Positions 43,285 through 56,657 of a stretch of DNA of 64,000 nt are shown one piece after another. Made by a program: the position numbers and the translations under genes. Source of the DNA: Lytechinus variegatus (Eukaryota; Echinodermata; Echinoidea; Temnopleuroida; Toxopneustidae); the NCBI RefSeq assembly GCF_018143015.1, contig NC_054743.1, forward strand, positions 40,008,922 through 40,072,921. Reading direction: 5' to 3'. The notes below the pieces were generated by a model, which had not been told where the DNA came from, searched no databases, and was given only the letters and a program-made list of their open reading frames with translations. Each line of letters begins with the position of its first letter. Positions within the stretch are counted from its first letter, which is position 1.

Positions 43285-43290
43285 AATAAA
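43285..43290 (+). terminator. Likely CCT8 polyadenylation signal
   Basis: AATAAA about 600 nt after the stop, followed by a GTGTAACTTTATATCT stretch. This gives a plausible 3' UTR of about 620 nt. Other AATAAA-like words lie downstream. Confidence 0.5.
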
Positions 43291-43310
43291 GCCTCGTGTA
43301 ACTTTATATC

Positions 43311-44911
43311 TCTGGACTCAGTAATGGATTAAATAGTCTTACAATCAAATGTAACTCCTGATATGGATATCAATTGATATCTCAGAACTCTTGGTCCTTT
43401 GGCAGACAGTTTGCTAAATGTATTTTTGTGTCTTTGCCATTATGGTGGCTTCCATAGTAACACATGTTCATTAACCAATAAAAAGCAAAGTATCCACAGT
43501 AGTTTCCATAATGGCAAATTTACAAAAATGGCAAGGTTTCATGAAGCATGATCCTGCTTTGATAGACATGCATTCTTCAACAGACTTCCCCCACCCATGC
43601 TTTGTAATCATTTTCTGCCAGTGCCATTTATTTTCTCTGCACGTGTGTAGGTCAGTGCCCATTTACATAAAACCTGTTATCAATAATAAATTGTTTATCA
43701 CCAATGATCAAGTACTGAGATCCTTGCATTTGATTTAGTGAAGAGAAAATTCACAAAGTCAGATAGAGCATTTGCTACTGAATTAAAACTGGAGCGTACT
43801 TGTAGGTCTCCCTGTCAGTGTCTATGTGTAGGCCTATCAAGAGCAAATATTTAATGGCCTCAAACTTACATTTAATAGGTCTCAATACTTTATGAAGATT
43901 CTTTGTGCTTAACTACTCTACCTATGATTAAATTCTTGCAGATGGATGTAAGAGTGCATAATGTCAATGAATTTTTCAAGATGTTCTTTATATAACTTAG
44001 ACATGAATTCTTTAATTACACATGTAATTGCAATGAAATGGTAATCGTGTGACAGTGTATTGTTCCTCTGGGGTAGCATAATATTTCTTGATGAATTTAT
44101 CAAGTAATTCTACATATTTCCTCTCTTGGAAATGCTTTCCACTACATTATCCTCCTGAGAGAATTGTGATTTGTTGTTAGTCTTTTATTTCTGAAGTGTT
44201 TGGTTATTGAAATCTTGTACGGCTTGCAAAATAAAGGAAACCCCCATTCTTGAAAGGGTATGCCCCTAATAAGCCAGTTTGTAGTTCCTTTCTGCACATG
44301 ATCAAAAGATTCTACGCATGATCAGAGGAAGGCCATTTGTACTAAAGTGACATGGTGGTTTAAAATCTAATGAGATAAGCACCAACTTCCGTGTCTTGAT
44401 TATTCATATATTCTTTTGAATAGTGGTTTTCAATTGCATCCACAAAAAACAGCAATGCGTCCACGAACGACTGGTATTTCACAGTTTGCCAAGTACATTG
44501 TGCAACATGCTCTGATATGCATTCAAAGTAGGAATGCAACAAATACCTTCACAAAGTGTTCCTTGGTGTGCTATTTTAGTCAACTGGTCTGTTCAATTTC
44601 TTCATCGCGCTTTGTAAGGCAAGCTTACGTAATATCTTGCTTTGAAATCTGCCTATCATAATGAAAGAAATGAAGGTCATTTGCCCAAAATTGTCCATGA
44701 AGTAACTACAAACTGGTCTATTGTAAAATGGAAAAAAAAAAGAATTGCAAATGATACATTATTTTTCTTGTGAGCATCAATAAAAGTACATGTACACAGA
44801 TGGGCAGAATCACTTGAAAACATATTGTGAAAGAGAAAACCACAGTCCATATTAGATTAACTCTTAGTCCAAATTGATTACAAATTATGTGATAAAGTTA
44901 GTAGGATGGGG
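43311..44911. other. Intergenic, nothing recognised
   Basis: Only short unsupported reading frames. A palindromic pair near 43440-43515 (CCATTATGGTGGCTTCCATAG against TTTCCATAATGG) may be a decayed MITE. Confidence 0.45.
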
Positions 44912-45123
44912 GGGGGGTTGGGTGTCCGGACACCTAACAAAAATGAAGCCTTGCTTTTTTTTATCACAAGAATAAGCCAAAATATAGGTTGAGTAGTGCA
45001 TATCACCATCAATATTGGTTCTCTATAAAATTTTCTTACATTTTGTGTTAAAAAAGTCAAAGACATTTGTTTCTAAACTTTTCAAAATTGAGAGTAAAAG
45101 TCATGTGTCCAGACACACAACCA
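44912..45123. mobile_element. Short TIR element GGTTGGGTGTCCGGACACC
   Basis: GGTTGGGTGTCCGGACACC at the left and GTGTCCAGACACACAACC at the right are inverted. A G-run precedes the left end. About 210 bp, non-coding. Confidence 0.55.
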
Positions 45124-46744
45124 CTGGGTATATTATAATATCTGTAGAGTGATCAAAGTAGTTCCTGTTTAATGTGGAGAGTTCTTTGTCCAGTTGCTCT
45201 TCACCCCCCCCCCCCTTTCTTTTGCAGGAGAAAAATACTGTTTATTGCAAAGGATTCTCAGAATCGCAAGGTTCGTTGGACCGTGAATTCTCAGGAATCT
45301 TGGTATTATGAGTATGAAGATAAAACATGTGGAATATAAGAGATCTTACATGGAATTGTACCTATTTTCATCAGGATAAATCATAGCCCGTACCGTTTTC
45401 ACAAAGCTTAGCCATTGGTTGATTTTCACAATAAACTGAATTGATTAGTGCATAATCATTCATGTATCAGTGTTTTGATAAATCACTAGGTTTTGTGTAA
45501 CAGGTATCTTTATTCTGAGTTTCCATGCCAATTGTTCAATTTTTTTTTCTTTCTGTATTCTACACATTTCAGTGATCACTCTCTGTCACATACACACAGA
45601 GAGGCCATACAATCGATCATTGTTTTCTTCTGTGTGCAAATATTTTTGTTATTTATATGTATTTATGATAATTTTACATGCCTTCAACCTTCTGTTGTAA
45701 ATATTCAAATGCATGAATTTTTTTTTACACTGAGCTTCCTAGATGAGAATACACTGTTACTACAAATGGCATTATATGGATGTCTCATTTTGTGACATAG
45801 TCCTTGATACATTGTAATTTTTTCTATCAAGAGAAAAATTGAACAGCTTTCTGTAGTACATATATGTCCTGGCAACAAGAATGCCATAATGTGTATGTCA
45901 TCTTCTTGCAGCAAATGTATGTAAATGCTAGTCAGCATTGATTTCTTCAACATCCCCAAGGATGAATGCAATTTGCATTTAAAGCCTGTGCATAGCTTTG
46001 GTAAAGGGTCAATAATGTGATTGATAATCGAATATCATCTAATATGACAGTCTTACTGAAGCGTAGAGACCGTTAGATATTTTTCCAACTGCACTTCTCT
46101 GAGAAAATTTCAAATATTCAAATCTTGGATATATAGCGCCCTCTCTCGGCGATGCTTGTTTTAAATTAAAAAAATGGGCATTCAAGCACTTATCTTATAA
46201 ATTTAGTGATTAGATATCCAAAAGTTACAGACAAAGAACATATCTTGAAAGTTTCAGCCCATTCCATGATTTGGAATAGGATTTAATTGAAAGACAAAAA
46301 CACAGATATTTTAATTTGATCGGGTGACCCGATCAAGTTAAATTTCCATGTAAAATCACAAAATTTATCCTGTAAAACACATTTTCATTTCATATCCTCC
46401 ACATCATAACTGTTATAGGGCATATCCATTCATATTAGCTAGCAATGAATTGGAATAGTGATAGGTGCATTTTGGTGGATTTACCCAAACTATACACAAG
46501 CTTTAAAATTTGAAATATGAAGTGTACAGTATATTTGTATGAAGACAATGCAATGGTATCAATCAGACAAAGCACAGAATGACAGAAACACTTTATTCGA
46601 GTCATTAGAAATATACTCGGAAAGGAGGGGGGGGGGGGCTTGGTTCACATGTATGTCTAATCATTCCGGCGAAAGCTTGCAATCTAGTCTGGAAATCAAG
46701 CTTTCCAGTTGAGTTTTGTATTCTGTCATTTCCATTTGCTTGTC
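45124..46744. other. Intergenic, nothing recognised
   Basis: C-run near 45206-45217 and G-run near 46627-46639. GATCGGGTGACCCGATC at about 46319 is a short perfect palindrome. Confidence 0.45.
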
Positions 46745-47299
46745 CCGGGGGGGGGGGGGCCACTTACATTGACGAGTGGATACCATGCGCGACCAAAAAA
46801 ACACTTAAAAAGGATGTCTTTTTCACGATAGGGCACGTTACGTACGTAATGTGATAAGGGTGTCAAAAACACAAAAATAATGAAAAAGGGGTATCTATTT
46901 CGCTAGGAAAATTACGTGTTTAGGGTCGAATTTGCGGGGATGATAAAACAAAATTAAATGTCTTGTAAAGGATGTCCTTTTTGCCCCAACACTACGTGTT
47001 TAGAGTCCGATTTGCGCGAGGTGTAGAAGGTGGGGTCGTACTTAACCAAATAAGGTAAAGCCGATGACCGAAGGACCCGTAACAATAAAACATTCCTGTA
47101 CTTGTTTAGGGGCTCATTTCAGGGAATATTTGCCAAGAGTATCGTTTTGTTTCCAATACTTGTTAAGGGTAGGGTTTCACACGCCAATACTCGTTAAGGG
47201 GTGCATTTTCAGAATATGGAAATTACGTGTTTAGGGTGCTTTTCGAGACCCCATGGTCGCGCATGGTATCCACTCGTGAATGGAAGTGGCCCCTCCGGG
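46745..47299. mobile_element. TIR element GGCCACTTACATTGACGAGTGG, copy 1
   Basis: GGCCACTTACATTGACGAG and CTCGTGAATGGAAGTGGCC are inverted ends that continue through GTGGATACCATGCGCGACC. The interior repeats ACGTGTTTAGGGT/CTTGTTAAGGGT about six times. A related copy lies at 53992-54636. Confidence 0.75.
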
Positions 47300-48470
47300 T
47301 TGCTTGTACAGGGACTACCCATAATAGACAATGGGTCAAATATGCGTTCAAAAGAAAAAGTTGAACACTATTGTGTTATGACTGCTGAAAATATATCTCT
47401 GACAATTCAAGGATACTTCTAATACCGGTTATCAAATATGCATTGGCAGAGGATTTTCTAAAAATTAACATGGAAAACCTCCTGCTTACATGTAGAGTGT
47501 GTAAGTACATAAAACATTTTTGCAATGTGAATCTTTTGTATTATTTTGAGTGGGTGTGTAACTATGATGTATTGTGTTTGCTATGTGCCGTAATGAAAAA
47601 AAATAGTAATTAAAATGTCACATGAATGATAAATGTGATAAAAGACGACAAATTTCTAGAATTCATTTTGTTGTGTCTTGTGTGTTGTTTTGATATCAAG
47701 GTTCAACTACATATTGGCCTACTGCACTCGTGGCTACAGAAAATCATCACCATTTTTTTGGGGGAGGGGGATGTATGTGCTGGGTGGAAAAAAAAGTGGA
47801 AATTTTTTTTTTCCTTTAAAATTCTAATTCTTTAATTGATGGATCCCCCACCCCCCAAAAAGGGGTATTCAATATTTTCCCTAAATATTTTCCTCTGTCA
47901 AGTTTGAGGGTGAAATTCCCCTTACGTTTTAATCATGGACCTACTACTCCTAGGTCCATGTCATGATGAAGATTGACATTGGTTGAGTAATATTTGTTTT
48001 AATTTTCTTATTAACTTAATGCTTGCTCACTTTTTGGAATGACGTTTCCCTTTGCTAGACAGAATATATTATGCACAAATAAACAAGAAAAACATTAATG
48101 ATGACGTTTTTGTGGTTGAAGCCCGGGGTTGAAGGGCGATTTGCTTTCACTCATACAGCTACAGACACTGATTTTTCAAGCCAAATCGCCGTGATTTGTA
48201 TGGCACGCCACTGGTGGGCTGTTATTTGAATTTATTTCAATTGTCTTGTGTAAATCATTTATGTTTCCCAATGATTTTCATCATTCATTTTATTCTCTCT
48301 AATCATTTGTATAGATATTCGATGTGTTTAATTGTATATTTTAATTTAAAAATTCTTCGTTTGAGTCAAAGAAATCACACAACAGCAGACTACGGCGTGC
48401 CATATGTGTTGGGCGTTGTGTGGCTTCATCTTTGCTTCATATTATAATCAGCTGGCTGCGCTGTTGTCCG

Positions 48471-48570
48471 TATATATGGATTCCTGTTTGTCTTGCCAAG
48501 CTAAGTCCGTATCCAAGCTAAGAAAGTACGAAATGACGGCAAGAAAATGACATAGGAATTGTGAAAAGAG
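48471..48570 (+). promoter_or_regulatory. Candidate promoter and first non-coding exon of the GPCR gene
   Basis: A TATATATGG box near 48473 lies in more GC-rich, CpG-containing DNA than its surroundings. About 95 nt later GAAAAGAG|gtaagtgaa is a consensus 5' splice site. The GPCR coding exon begins just after a 3' splice site at 59619, so it needs an upstream exon. Linking the two is inference. Confidence 0.2.
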
Positions 48571-48818
48571 GTAAGTGAATGTTTGTCGACTTTCGTTGAT
48601 ACATAAATACGTGATGATAGAGTGAAAAAGACCTAACTTAGATCTATCGGTCGAGAAAATGTCAATGTCAAACCGTGAAAGAGAGTGCGACTCGCAGTCG
48701 CAAGTGCCGTGTCTGTTTTGTTTTATGCCACCGAAAGGCCGAATATATGCGAATCGGGTATACCGTACCGGCGGTAGATCGACTACCGGTACGCGATTCC
48801 AAATGGGGGATACCGTAT

Positions 48819-48979
48819 CATAATTTTTTGTGATAGACTGACTAAGTTAGACTGGACTTGCACATGAGTTAAATCACATTACTTAGATATATATGTGAAT
48901 CACATATATATCTAAGTAATGTGATTTAACTCATGTGCAACTCCAGTCTAACTTATTCAGTCTATCACAAAAAATTATG
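48819..48979. repeat. Near-perfect palindrome with ~80-bp arms
   Basis: CATAATTTTTTGTGATAGAC at the left and GTCTATCACAAAAAATTATG at the right. The arms pair with only a few mismatches to a centre at ACATATATATCTAAG, with almost no loop. It could extrude as a cruciform or make a long RNA hairpin. Confidence 0.9.
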
Positions 48980-49283
48980 GTAAGCTGTATCATGTAAGGG
49001 CATGAGAAGGATCCAACTAAATAAGTACCACTCAAAGGCAAATGCAGCACATTTTCATTGCTTGTGCAAATGAAAATTTCAAGGAAAATCATACTGCTGG
49101 CAGCCGTCTGTTTCAAGTTTTTTGAAACATTTTTTAATATATTTTTTTCTCGTACACGGACGGCTCGTGATCGTGCAGCCGCCATTAGGGGTTAACAATG
49201 CAAAATTAAAAAAAAGAACTGGACCAAAATCAAGATTTCTATTATTTCTTTTTGGCCTGAAATACACCAAATCGGGAAAAGAA

Positions 49284-49828
49284 TAGACCCTGGCCTGGGG
49301 GGGGGGCACTCGTCCCAAAAAGTGGTAGGGGTGTGCCACGGGTGAGACGAAAAACTGGAGCGCCTTGGAGCGGGCTTATTGTAAAAAGGAGGGTCCTCGG
49401 AACGGGCTTCGGAACTACAAATGTTTGTGAAAACGGGGGTCCTTGGAACGGATCGCCGAGTCTGTATGCTTCCCCATGGAACGCGCATGCGTGCATGATG
49501 TAGCTCGGCGGCCTCCGCAGGGTGCGCTGGCACAGAGGCGATGGTCAGCCGCTTTTCACCAAAATTGCAGCTCACTGCAGCAGATCAATGCGACCGGAAC
49601 GGCGTAACAAAAAATATGCGAAGCTTTGGAGGGGATTTCTGTCTTATTTTTTCTTCGATAAGAAGAAAATGGTATACCTTGGAGCGGCTTTCTTTGTGCT
49701 TTTTCTCAATAAGACAAAAATGCTATGCCTTGGAATGGAAATTTGATTGTAAAAATGGGGGTTCCCTCCGCGGCACATACATGTACCCACTATGCATTAT
49801 ATACGGAGTGCCCCCCCTGGGAATAGAC
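49284..49828. mobile_element. TIR element with CCTTGGAGCGG internal repeats
   Basis: CCTGGGGGGGGGGCACTC and GGAGTGCCCCCCCTGGG are inverted ends. CCTTGGAGCGG/CCTTGGAACGG/CCTCGGAACGG words recur between 49365 and 49735. Non-coding despite several short frames. Confidence 0.55.
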
Positions 49829-50070
49829 TAACCTTTAAGTCTTAATTCAGCTACTTAATTCGGCTGTCTTTCAACTCCCATTCCCTGGTTTATCCGACCT
49901 TAACACATATATATGGCCATTGAGTCCCCTTCTTCTTTTTCCTGTAAAGTACAGACTGACGTTGGCATATTTTTATTAATATCGTATAGTTTGTGCTTGT
50001 CAAGTGCTCAGATGAATAGTGCGAGTAAAAATCTCTACAAAACTATGTGCGGCTAAAAACAGAAGAGGCC

Positions 50071-50267
50071 TTAACAAAGCCTCCTTTGCTGCACCATCTG
50101 CTTGAAAGATGCGAGGGAGGTGCTGTGAACTATCTTTGCTGGGAGTGATTTCCATATTCTGATGGCATTTCGTCCTTGACTTAGAATTTTGGTCTCTGTT
50201 ATTGATGAGTGGAGCCAATTGAGTTCAGCGGAACAACCAATATAACAGGGACCAAAGCTTTTGGTCT
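50071..50267 (-). pseudogene. Non-LTR retrotransposon ORF2 C-terminal remnant
   Basis: The minus strand reads KSFGPCYIGCSAELNWLHSS, ITETKILSQGRNAIRIWKSL, PAKIVHSTSLASFKQMVQQR, then RRLC-like residues and a stop. GRNAIRIW.SLP..I..S.SL..FK is the standard tail of LINE reverse transcriptase proteins. Upstream frames are closed. A 60-bp relic of the same family is at 26521. Confidence 0.75.
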
Positions 50268-51783
50268 AAGAAAAACTGTGCATCGTGTCTTCAACTGTGT
50301 GAGCCATGATGAACGATTTCTATAAAAAAAGTCACATTGTCAGATAGAGCCACATGTAGAGTGAAAGGTAAGAATGAGAACAAGATGGAATGAGAAAATG
50401 AGATGGAGCTTTGAAAAAGACAAAAGAAAAATTATTCTTTGTTCTAAAATGTGGCCCTGACTAGCTAGGAGGCTCTTTTTAATAGAGAGTAAAAATAATT
50501 GACTAACCAGGAATATGCTCATGTCATGTGCGTATGGTATAGGACATTCAAAATTGAAGCTTTCGCCCCCGAGATTCTACTTTCGGCTGTAAAAGTTCTC
50601 ATGACATAACGGCCATAAATCATGTAAATTGGCTAGAACTTCATTTCTAACATTTAGATCTATCATATATATTGATTACATTCATGCATATTAAAACAAA
50701 ATGAATAAACAAAACCCAGAAATTTATTATGAGAAGATAGGATGTAACTTACCGATGTTTACGTCTCCATCTTGCCCTCTTTGTTAGTACATGTAGCTAA
50801 GCTACGACATGCGTGTAGAGGGCAGCAACATCATCACCAAACTTTGTATAGACTCTGTATCATAATTATAGGCCTACTTTTCATCAATGATTGGAAAATT
50901 ATTGCCAAAAATAAAAAAGGGGGAAAAAATATAGGCTACATCAGAAAAAAAAGATAAAGTTAAAAATACATTTAAAAGCATTTTTATACATGTAGTGCTG
51001 TTTTTTTTTCTTATATGATCAGAATTCCTCAATTAAAGGAAATAAGTAGTTCAAGGGCTTTATTCATAATCTAGATAATTGTATTTCATGCACTACAATG
51101 TGCATATTTGATTCACATAAAATAAAGTCCCTGGTATATTGATATGATGATATATTTATAAAATGAAGCTTTGAAACCTCATACATGTAGATTATGGCAT
51201 TCTCTACCATTGTGCAAATTCTTGTCTGTCACCCTAGATTGACAAGACTCAAAATATACCCCCAAGAATACTTGTATGAGAAATAAACTTTCAAACTGTC
51301 AATTTACTTTAATAGTATTGTGTTGTTGTTTTTTCAAGCATTCAATCTCCATGATTGAGTAATTTGGGGGAAAATGACCTCTTTTGTTGAAAATTCATTT
51401 TAAAAAATGTAGTCATCACTTTAATACAGTACTCTAAAAGTGTTTTAAAAGCATCAAGAGCTTTACTGTATTAATACAGAAAATTGCATCATTCCTTGGA
51501 GAAAAATAATGTTCTTAAAGCAACAAAAAACGTTTTATTTGTTTTTTAAGAATAAACACTGTTTTTTATTACAACCCTGTCCTTGAGTACCCTGTCTAAA
51601 AATATGTTAATTGCTAATGAATGTAGCTTTAAAATGATAGCAAATTTGTTGGTATGGCTCCTTTGGTTTTGAAAATATTCAAGAATAACCCTACATGGCC
51701 TTTTTGCAGTACTAGCGTACCTAGGAATTTGCACAGGGCACAGCTCGTCAGGGGGCAGGGGCAAAATAGGTATTCAAGCTCGT
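50268..51783. other. Intergenic, nothing recognised
   Basis: AT-rich sequence with scattered TACATGTA words. No exon or bounded repeat was seen. Confidence 0.45.
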
Positions 51784-53548
51784 TGGGGGGGGGACAAAAA
51801 AAGTACTATTAGGAGTGGGCTATAAATAGGTGATTTTTGGTTTTACTGTGGCAACAATTTTATTGTGTTCCTTTTACCTTATCTCAACAGGAAATGACAA
51901 TAATTTTTGTCTCGGGTCCGAGAAAAAAGTGTGCCGGGCCAAAATCCAAAATGGCCGCCAAAACCCCCCAAATCACAGTTTTGGCCACAACTTCTTTATT
52001 TGGTGGTCTTTTTCTCTGGTTTTGGTGTCTATTCACATGTTTTGGGGGGCAGGCAATTTGTTTTTCCTATAATTGGCACTTTCAAACCATTAATTGTAGA
52101 GTTAAAGGGTTCTATACCTAAATTTATAGCCTTTTTTCAGCCAAATGTAGGTTTTATCGTCCTGGAGTTCTTGGGTATTAAATGGTACGACTTAACAATA
52201 GCAAGCAGCTTCATAGAGCAATATTGCTTTTATTCCTGTACTATGGGTTTTACGGATATTTGTGAAATATAACAAAAAATGTTTATCCATAGGGGCTATA
52301 CAGAATACAATATACTGTTACTGTACATACTACACTGCATATATATCCATGCATTGACCACCATGACATAGGGCAAGGCCTGTATGTAAACTATAGTGTC
52401 ATAGAAATAAGCTCCTAAGGTTTCAAATTACATGTAGATTGTGAATTGTGAATTTGATTGCTTGCCAGCTGACATGTACATGATGAAACCAGAAAAGTGA
52501 ATTGCACATAAAAATAACACATATCATATACGTACATGTACATCACATATCTAGCCATATCTTCTTCATTTGGAGGCTTTTTTACCTGGTTGTGGTGTCT
52601 AACTGGCCTATGTGTATGGGGTCAGGTAACTATCATGGTAACGTCGATCAACAGCCAATCAGAACCAAGGATTCCATGTAAGTTACCATTAAGTTAAGTT
52701 AACATAATGGTGAATTTTTATGCAACGGGGCCCAGAATAGCTACAGTGTAAATGCCATGATGTGGGTTTAATTACCTTTCTACGCCCCTGTATCAGCATA
52801 TTTGACAAAACATGTCCTCAGTTTCTGAGACAAAACATAACTTCAATTCCTGAGGCATCTAATTCTAAAACCTAAGAGCTCATCTCTACATGTTTAACAC
52901 TATAGTTTATACAGGCCTTGTCATGGTGGCCAATGCATTTATGCAGTGCAGTCAGTATGTACAGTACATTGTATATAGCCCCTACGGATAATCAACATTT
53001 TTTTTATTTAATACGATATCTTTCACAAATATCCATAAAACCCATAGTAGAGGAATAAAAGCAATATAGCTCTATGAAGCTGTTTGCTATTGTTGACCTC
53101 GTACCATCTAATATCCAAGAACCCTGGGACGATAAAACCTACTTTTTGGCTGAAAAAGGCTATAAAAATTGGAAAATTAATTCCCTTTTAACTCTACAAA
53201 TAATGGTTTAAAAGTACTAATTATAGGAAAAACAAATTGCCTGCCCCCAAGTACATATGAGTAAACACCAAAACCAAAGAAAAAGACCACCAAATACAGA
53301 AGTTGTGGCCAAAACTGATTTTGGGTGGTTTTGGCGGCCATTTTTGGATTTTGGCCCAGCACACTTTTTTCTCAGACCCGAGACAAAAATATTGTCATTT
53401 CATGTTGAGATACATGTACATTGTAAACAAGGAATACAAAAAAAAAACTTCCCATATTGAAATTACAAAAAAAAGTATTTTTGACACATGTATAGCCCAC
53501 TCCTAGTACTACATGTATGTACTTTTTTCTCACCTTTACCCCCCCCCA
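51784..53548. repeat. 1.76-kb inverted repeat, arms ~650-700 bp
   Basis: The left arm (51784-~52460) reappears reversed at ~52870-53548. Paired landmarks: TAGGAGTGGGCTATA against TATAGCCCACTCCTA, AAAATGGCCGCCAAAACC against GGTTTTGGCGGCCATTTTT, GGCAGGCAATTTGTTTTTCC against its complement, and TTTATCGTCCTGG against CCTGGGACGATAAA. G and C runs mark the outer ends. Reading frames inside are not conserved as protein. Confidence 0.9.
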
Positions 53549-53991
53549 TCATGATTTCCTCAAGAAAAATACATGTACATATATTTAATCTGTGAACTTC
53601 TGTATATTATGGACACCTACAAATGTGCATACATGTACATGTTTGCTGTACATGTACTGATAATACTGTACATGTACATAAACGTTTACTATCTTCAGTA
53701 GATCAATCGAACCTACATGATGTAGATACATGTATGTACATGACTAGACTTGGGTTGTGTACATGTAGATCATGCATTTTTACGAAACGTGTACAAACTT
53801 TAACAAGTGGGACTCGGGGGGGGGGGGGGGGGTGGGAGGGGATGTACCATGTATGTTGAACAGTGTCATGAGTGTAGAGGCTTCACAGCAAGTTGACTTC
53901 TGAGACATTTAGAACAGCTACATGTACTGTACATGTACATGTAGAAGTTAAAAACTTCATTCATCTTTATGGGAGCACATATGCTAGTGAT

Positions 53992-54636
53992 CGGGGGGGG
54001 GGGGGGGGGCATCTCAATTGACAAGTGGATATCATGCGTGTAAATATAAAACATGTATTAAAAAGGCTCTCTTTCAGTGAGGTGGGGGAGATGTGGGAAG
54101 ATTAATTAGAATTTGAAGTTTTTTATGTGTGATGTCAACAAGCAGCTGCCCCATTGTGTACTGTAATATAAAATGCATAAATTTCATTTACTAATGGTTC
54201 GTGATGAAATACATGTACATGTATTTTTTTTCTGTTAAGGAGCAGTTGTGAAATGATGTGTATTGATATCCATTTCCAATTTTCAGAGAAAATGACATTT
54301 CACTGATTTTTTTATGATACAAGTACATGTACATATGTAGGAAAGCTGCTGGCATATGAAGTCACAAATAATTAAAATTCTAAGAGTTATTCTTTGATGG
54401 ATTTTTTCTCTTGAAAACCTTTGCCAATATTGTTTATTATTTCTCCTGTTACTTTTGACAATTAGGTTTTGTAAGGATGAACCTCCCCTTTAAAGGATAG
54501 GATTTCACTAGCGAATACTTTAAATAAAAGGGGTGCATTTTCAGAACATTGAAAATACTTGTTAAGGGTGCTTTTCGAAACCCCTTGGATGCGCATGATA
54601 TCCATTCATCAACGGAGGACCCCTACCCCCCCCCCC
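53992..54636. mobile_element. TIR element, copy 2 of the 46745 family
   Basis: After a G-run, ATTGACAAGTGGATATCATGC at the left pairs with GCATGATATCCATTCATCAA at the right. GGGTGCATTTTCAGAACATT and ACTTGTTAAGGGTGCTTTTC match the inner phrases of copy 1. Confidence 0.7.
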
Positions 54637-56480
54637 TCCTCAGTGATATCTATATTAATATATTATGAGATTAATTACTTCTTGTTCCCCCCTCCCGATT
54701 GTCCTTTTCATTTACCATCGATGAAAATGTACATGTCCACATAGTCGATCCCAGCCAGACGATCTTGAGCAGAAAGCCCCCACCCCCCTCCATAAAATGA
54801 AATTGAAAAATTTTGTACAATATATGTACTGTACTGTACATGTACTCCAGTTTACAAGTAGTACCATTACATATTCTGAAACACTCTGCTTAATACTGAA
54901 TGTAATATATTGAAGCCTCTATGATTGAAGTCATTCTTTCCCTTTTTTTCTCTCCAGTTTATGCATTTTAAAGGCCTACATGTACATAAGTACATTTGAA
55001 GTACATGCACATGTACATGTACTTGGAATGCTGTCTGAAGTGTGAATAAGTGCTAGTATAAAGATTAAAGCCTGTCTCTCACTGTGCGATCCGATATGAC
55101 ATTATTTTTTCATAAATCACATTTTGCATTAAATATTAAAATTCCAAAAAGAAGAACTGCTTTATTTGAAGTTCTGCATAATGTTAGGAATATTAAATCA
55201 TAATTTTGCTTTGTGGCAAGCCCTGTTGTCGGAGTAAAGTCTGAATCGGCTTCAAGTCGCAGCCGATGATGACATCATTACGATTTGGAATCGAAATTTG
55301 CTTTTATTCATACACTGAGGCTCAAATTACATTGAATTTTGACTTCAGTAGTCCTACAAGTCACCTCGGATTGCTAAAATTTTATTGGAAGGAATATTCA
55401 TGTCAAATTAAATGTTATAATGATTTTTTTGAAAACCGAATCGCAACGAATCACATTCTGTGAGACTGGCTTAAAGCAAACAATCTAAGTTCCTTTAATG
55501 TTGTTTGCTCAGGGGTTGAGTGAAGTTGCAATACTGCACATCAATTCAATTTTAATACACGCACTGTATTAATGAACACGAAAAGATGATAAATTTATGA
55601 AAAAATGTTGTATCTTGAAAACAGTGGACTTGAAATTGAACTCATTTGTGTGATCCTACTAATGCTACTTTATGGTAAAGTAAAATAGATAATACCCCAA
55701 AGCATTTCCCCCAGCAATTTCTGTGTTTTATTAGATCATGAACAATAGAACAAGGGGCTCCGATTTGACCGGAATGTGAAATTTTTCCCGAAAGACCAAC
55801 TCTGGCATAGATTTATTTGTTTCATTTGATTACTTGTGTACAAAAACATGTACACAAAAATTGCCAATAGACGGATACCAAACATAAAAGTGAAATGCAC
55901 TTGGTTACGCATACTTGGCCTACATGTATTTGTGGCCCAGATCAGATTTTTTGGCAGCACCTTCTCATTTTTTGGTTGATTTCAATGAAAACTGTATCAA
56001 AATGCTCAGGATATGACACTGCATCAAATGAGTTGGTGCTCTAAATAAGGAATTTGAAACATCACCCTTTTCTTACCCCTGGATAGTGACATGTACTTTT
56101 GACTTTAAATGCATCTTTGATTCTACAGTTCTCAAAACATTTTTCAAATGATGATTAGACTATTACTAATATTAATTGTTGAAAAGGGATGTACATGTAC
56201 ATGCGTTCAAAACCATGAGATACATGTACGGGACAAAGCGGCCTCTTGGGCAAGGTCGTATGGGACACAGAACAAATTGATGAAATATGGGGACTGTAAA
56301 TCTTGGACATCTTGTCACCCTGTGTACATGTAATGACTTTACATGGGTCATGGTATCATGAATTTGGGATATACAGTATATACATTTTTTTTCTTATGTT
56401 CGGTTTTAATATGGATTTTATGTGCAGTACATGTACATTGTCATGTGAATTTAAACATTACATTTTACTTTTAAAATACC

Positions 56481-56657
56481 CGGTGGGTGTTTCATAAAGC
56501 TGCTCGTAAGTTAAGAACGACTTTAAGAACGACTGGTGATCCTTTCATTTGGTAAACGATATACATCATTGGCGATGGTATAACGTGTAAGAAAGGATCA
56601 CCAGTCGTTCTTAAAGTCGCTCTTAACTTACGAACAGCTTTATGAAACGGCCCCCTG
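56481..56657. mobile_element. Hairpin MITE GGGTGTTTCATAAAGCTG
   Basis: The arms of about 75 bp are nearly perfect inverted copies: CGTAAGTTAAGAACGACTTT against AAAGTCGCTCTTAACTTACG, and ACTGGTGATCCTTTC against GAAAGGATCACCAGT. The ends are GGGTGTTTCATAAAGC and GCTTTATGAAACGGCCCCC. Confidence 0.9.

Noticed and set aside
51830..52272. Overlapping 80-121-residue frames
   Set aside because: They lie in one arm of the large inverted repeat. The other arm does not preserve the same protein frame, and no domain is recognisable.
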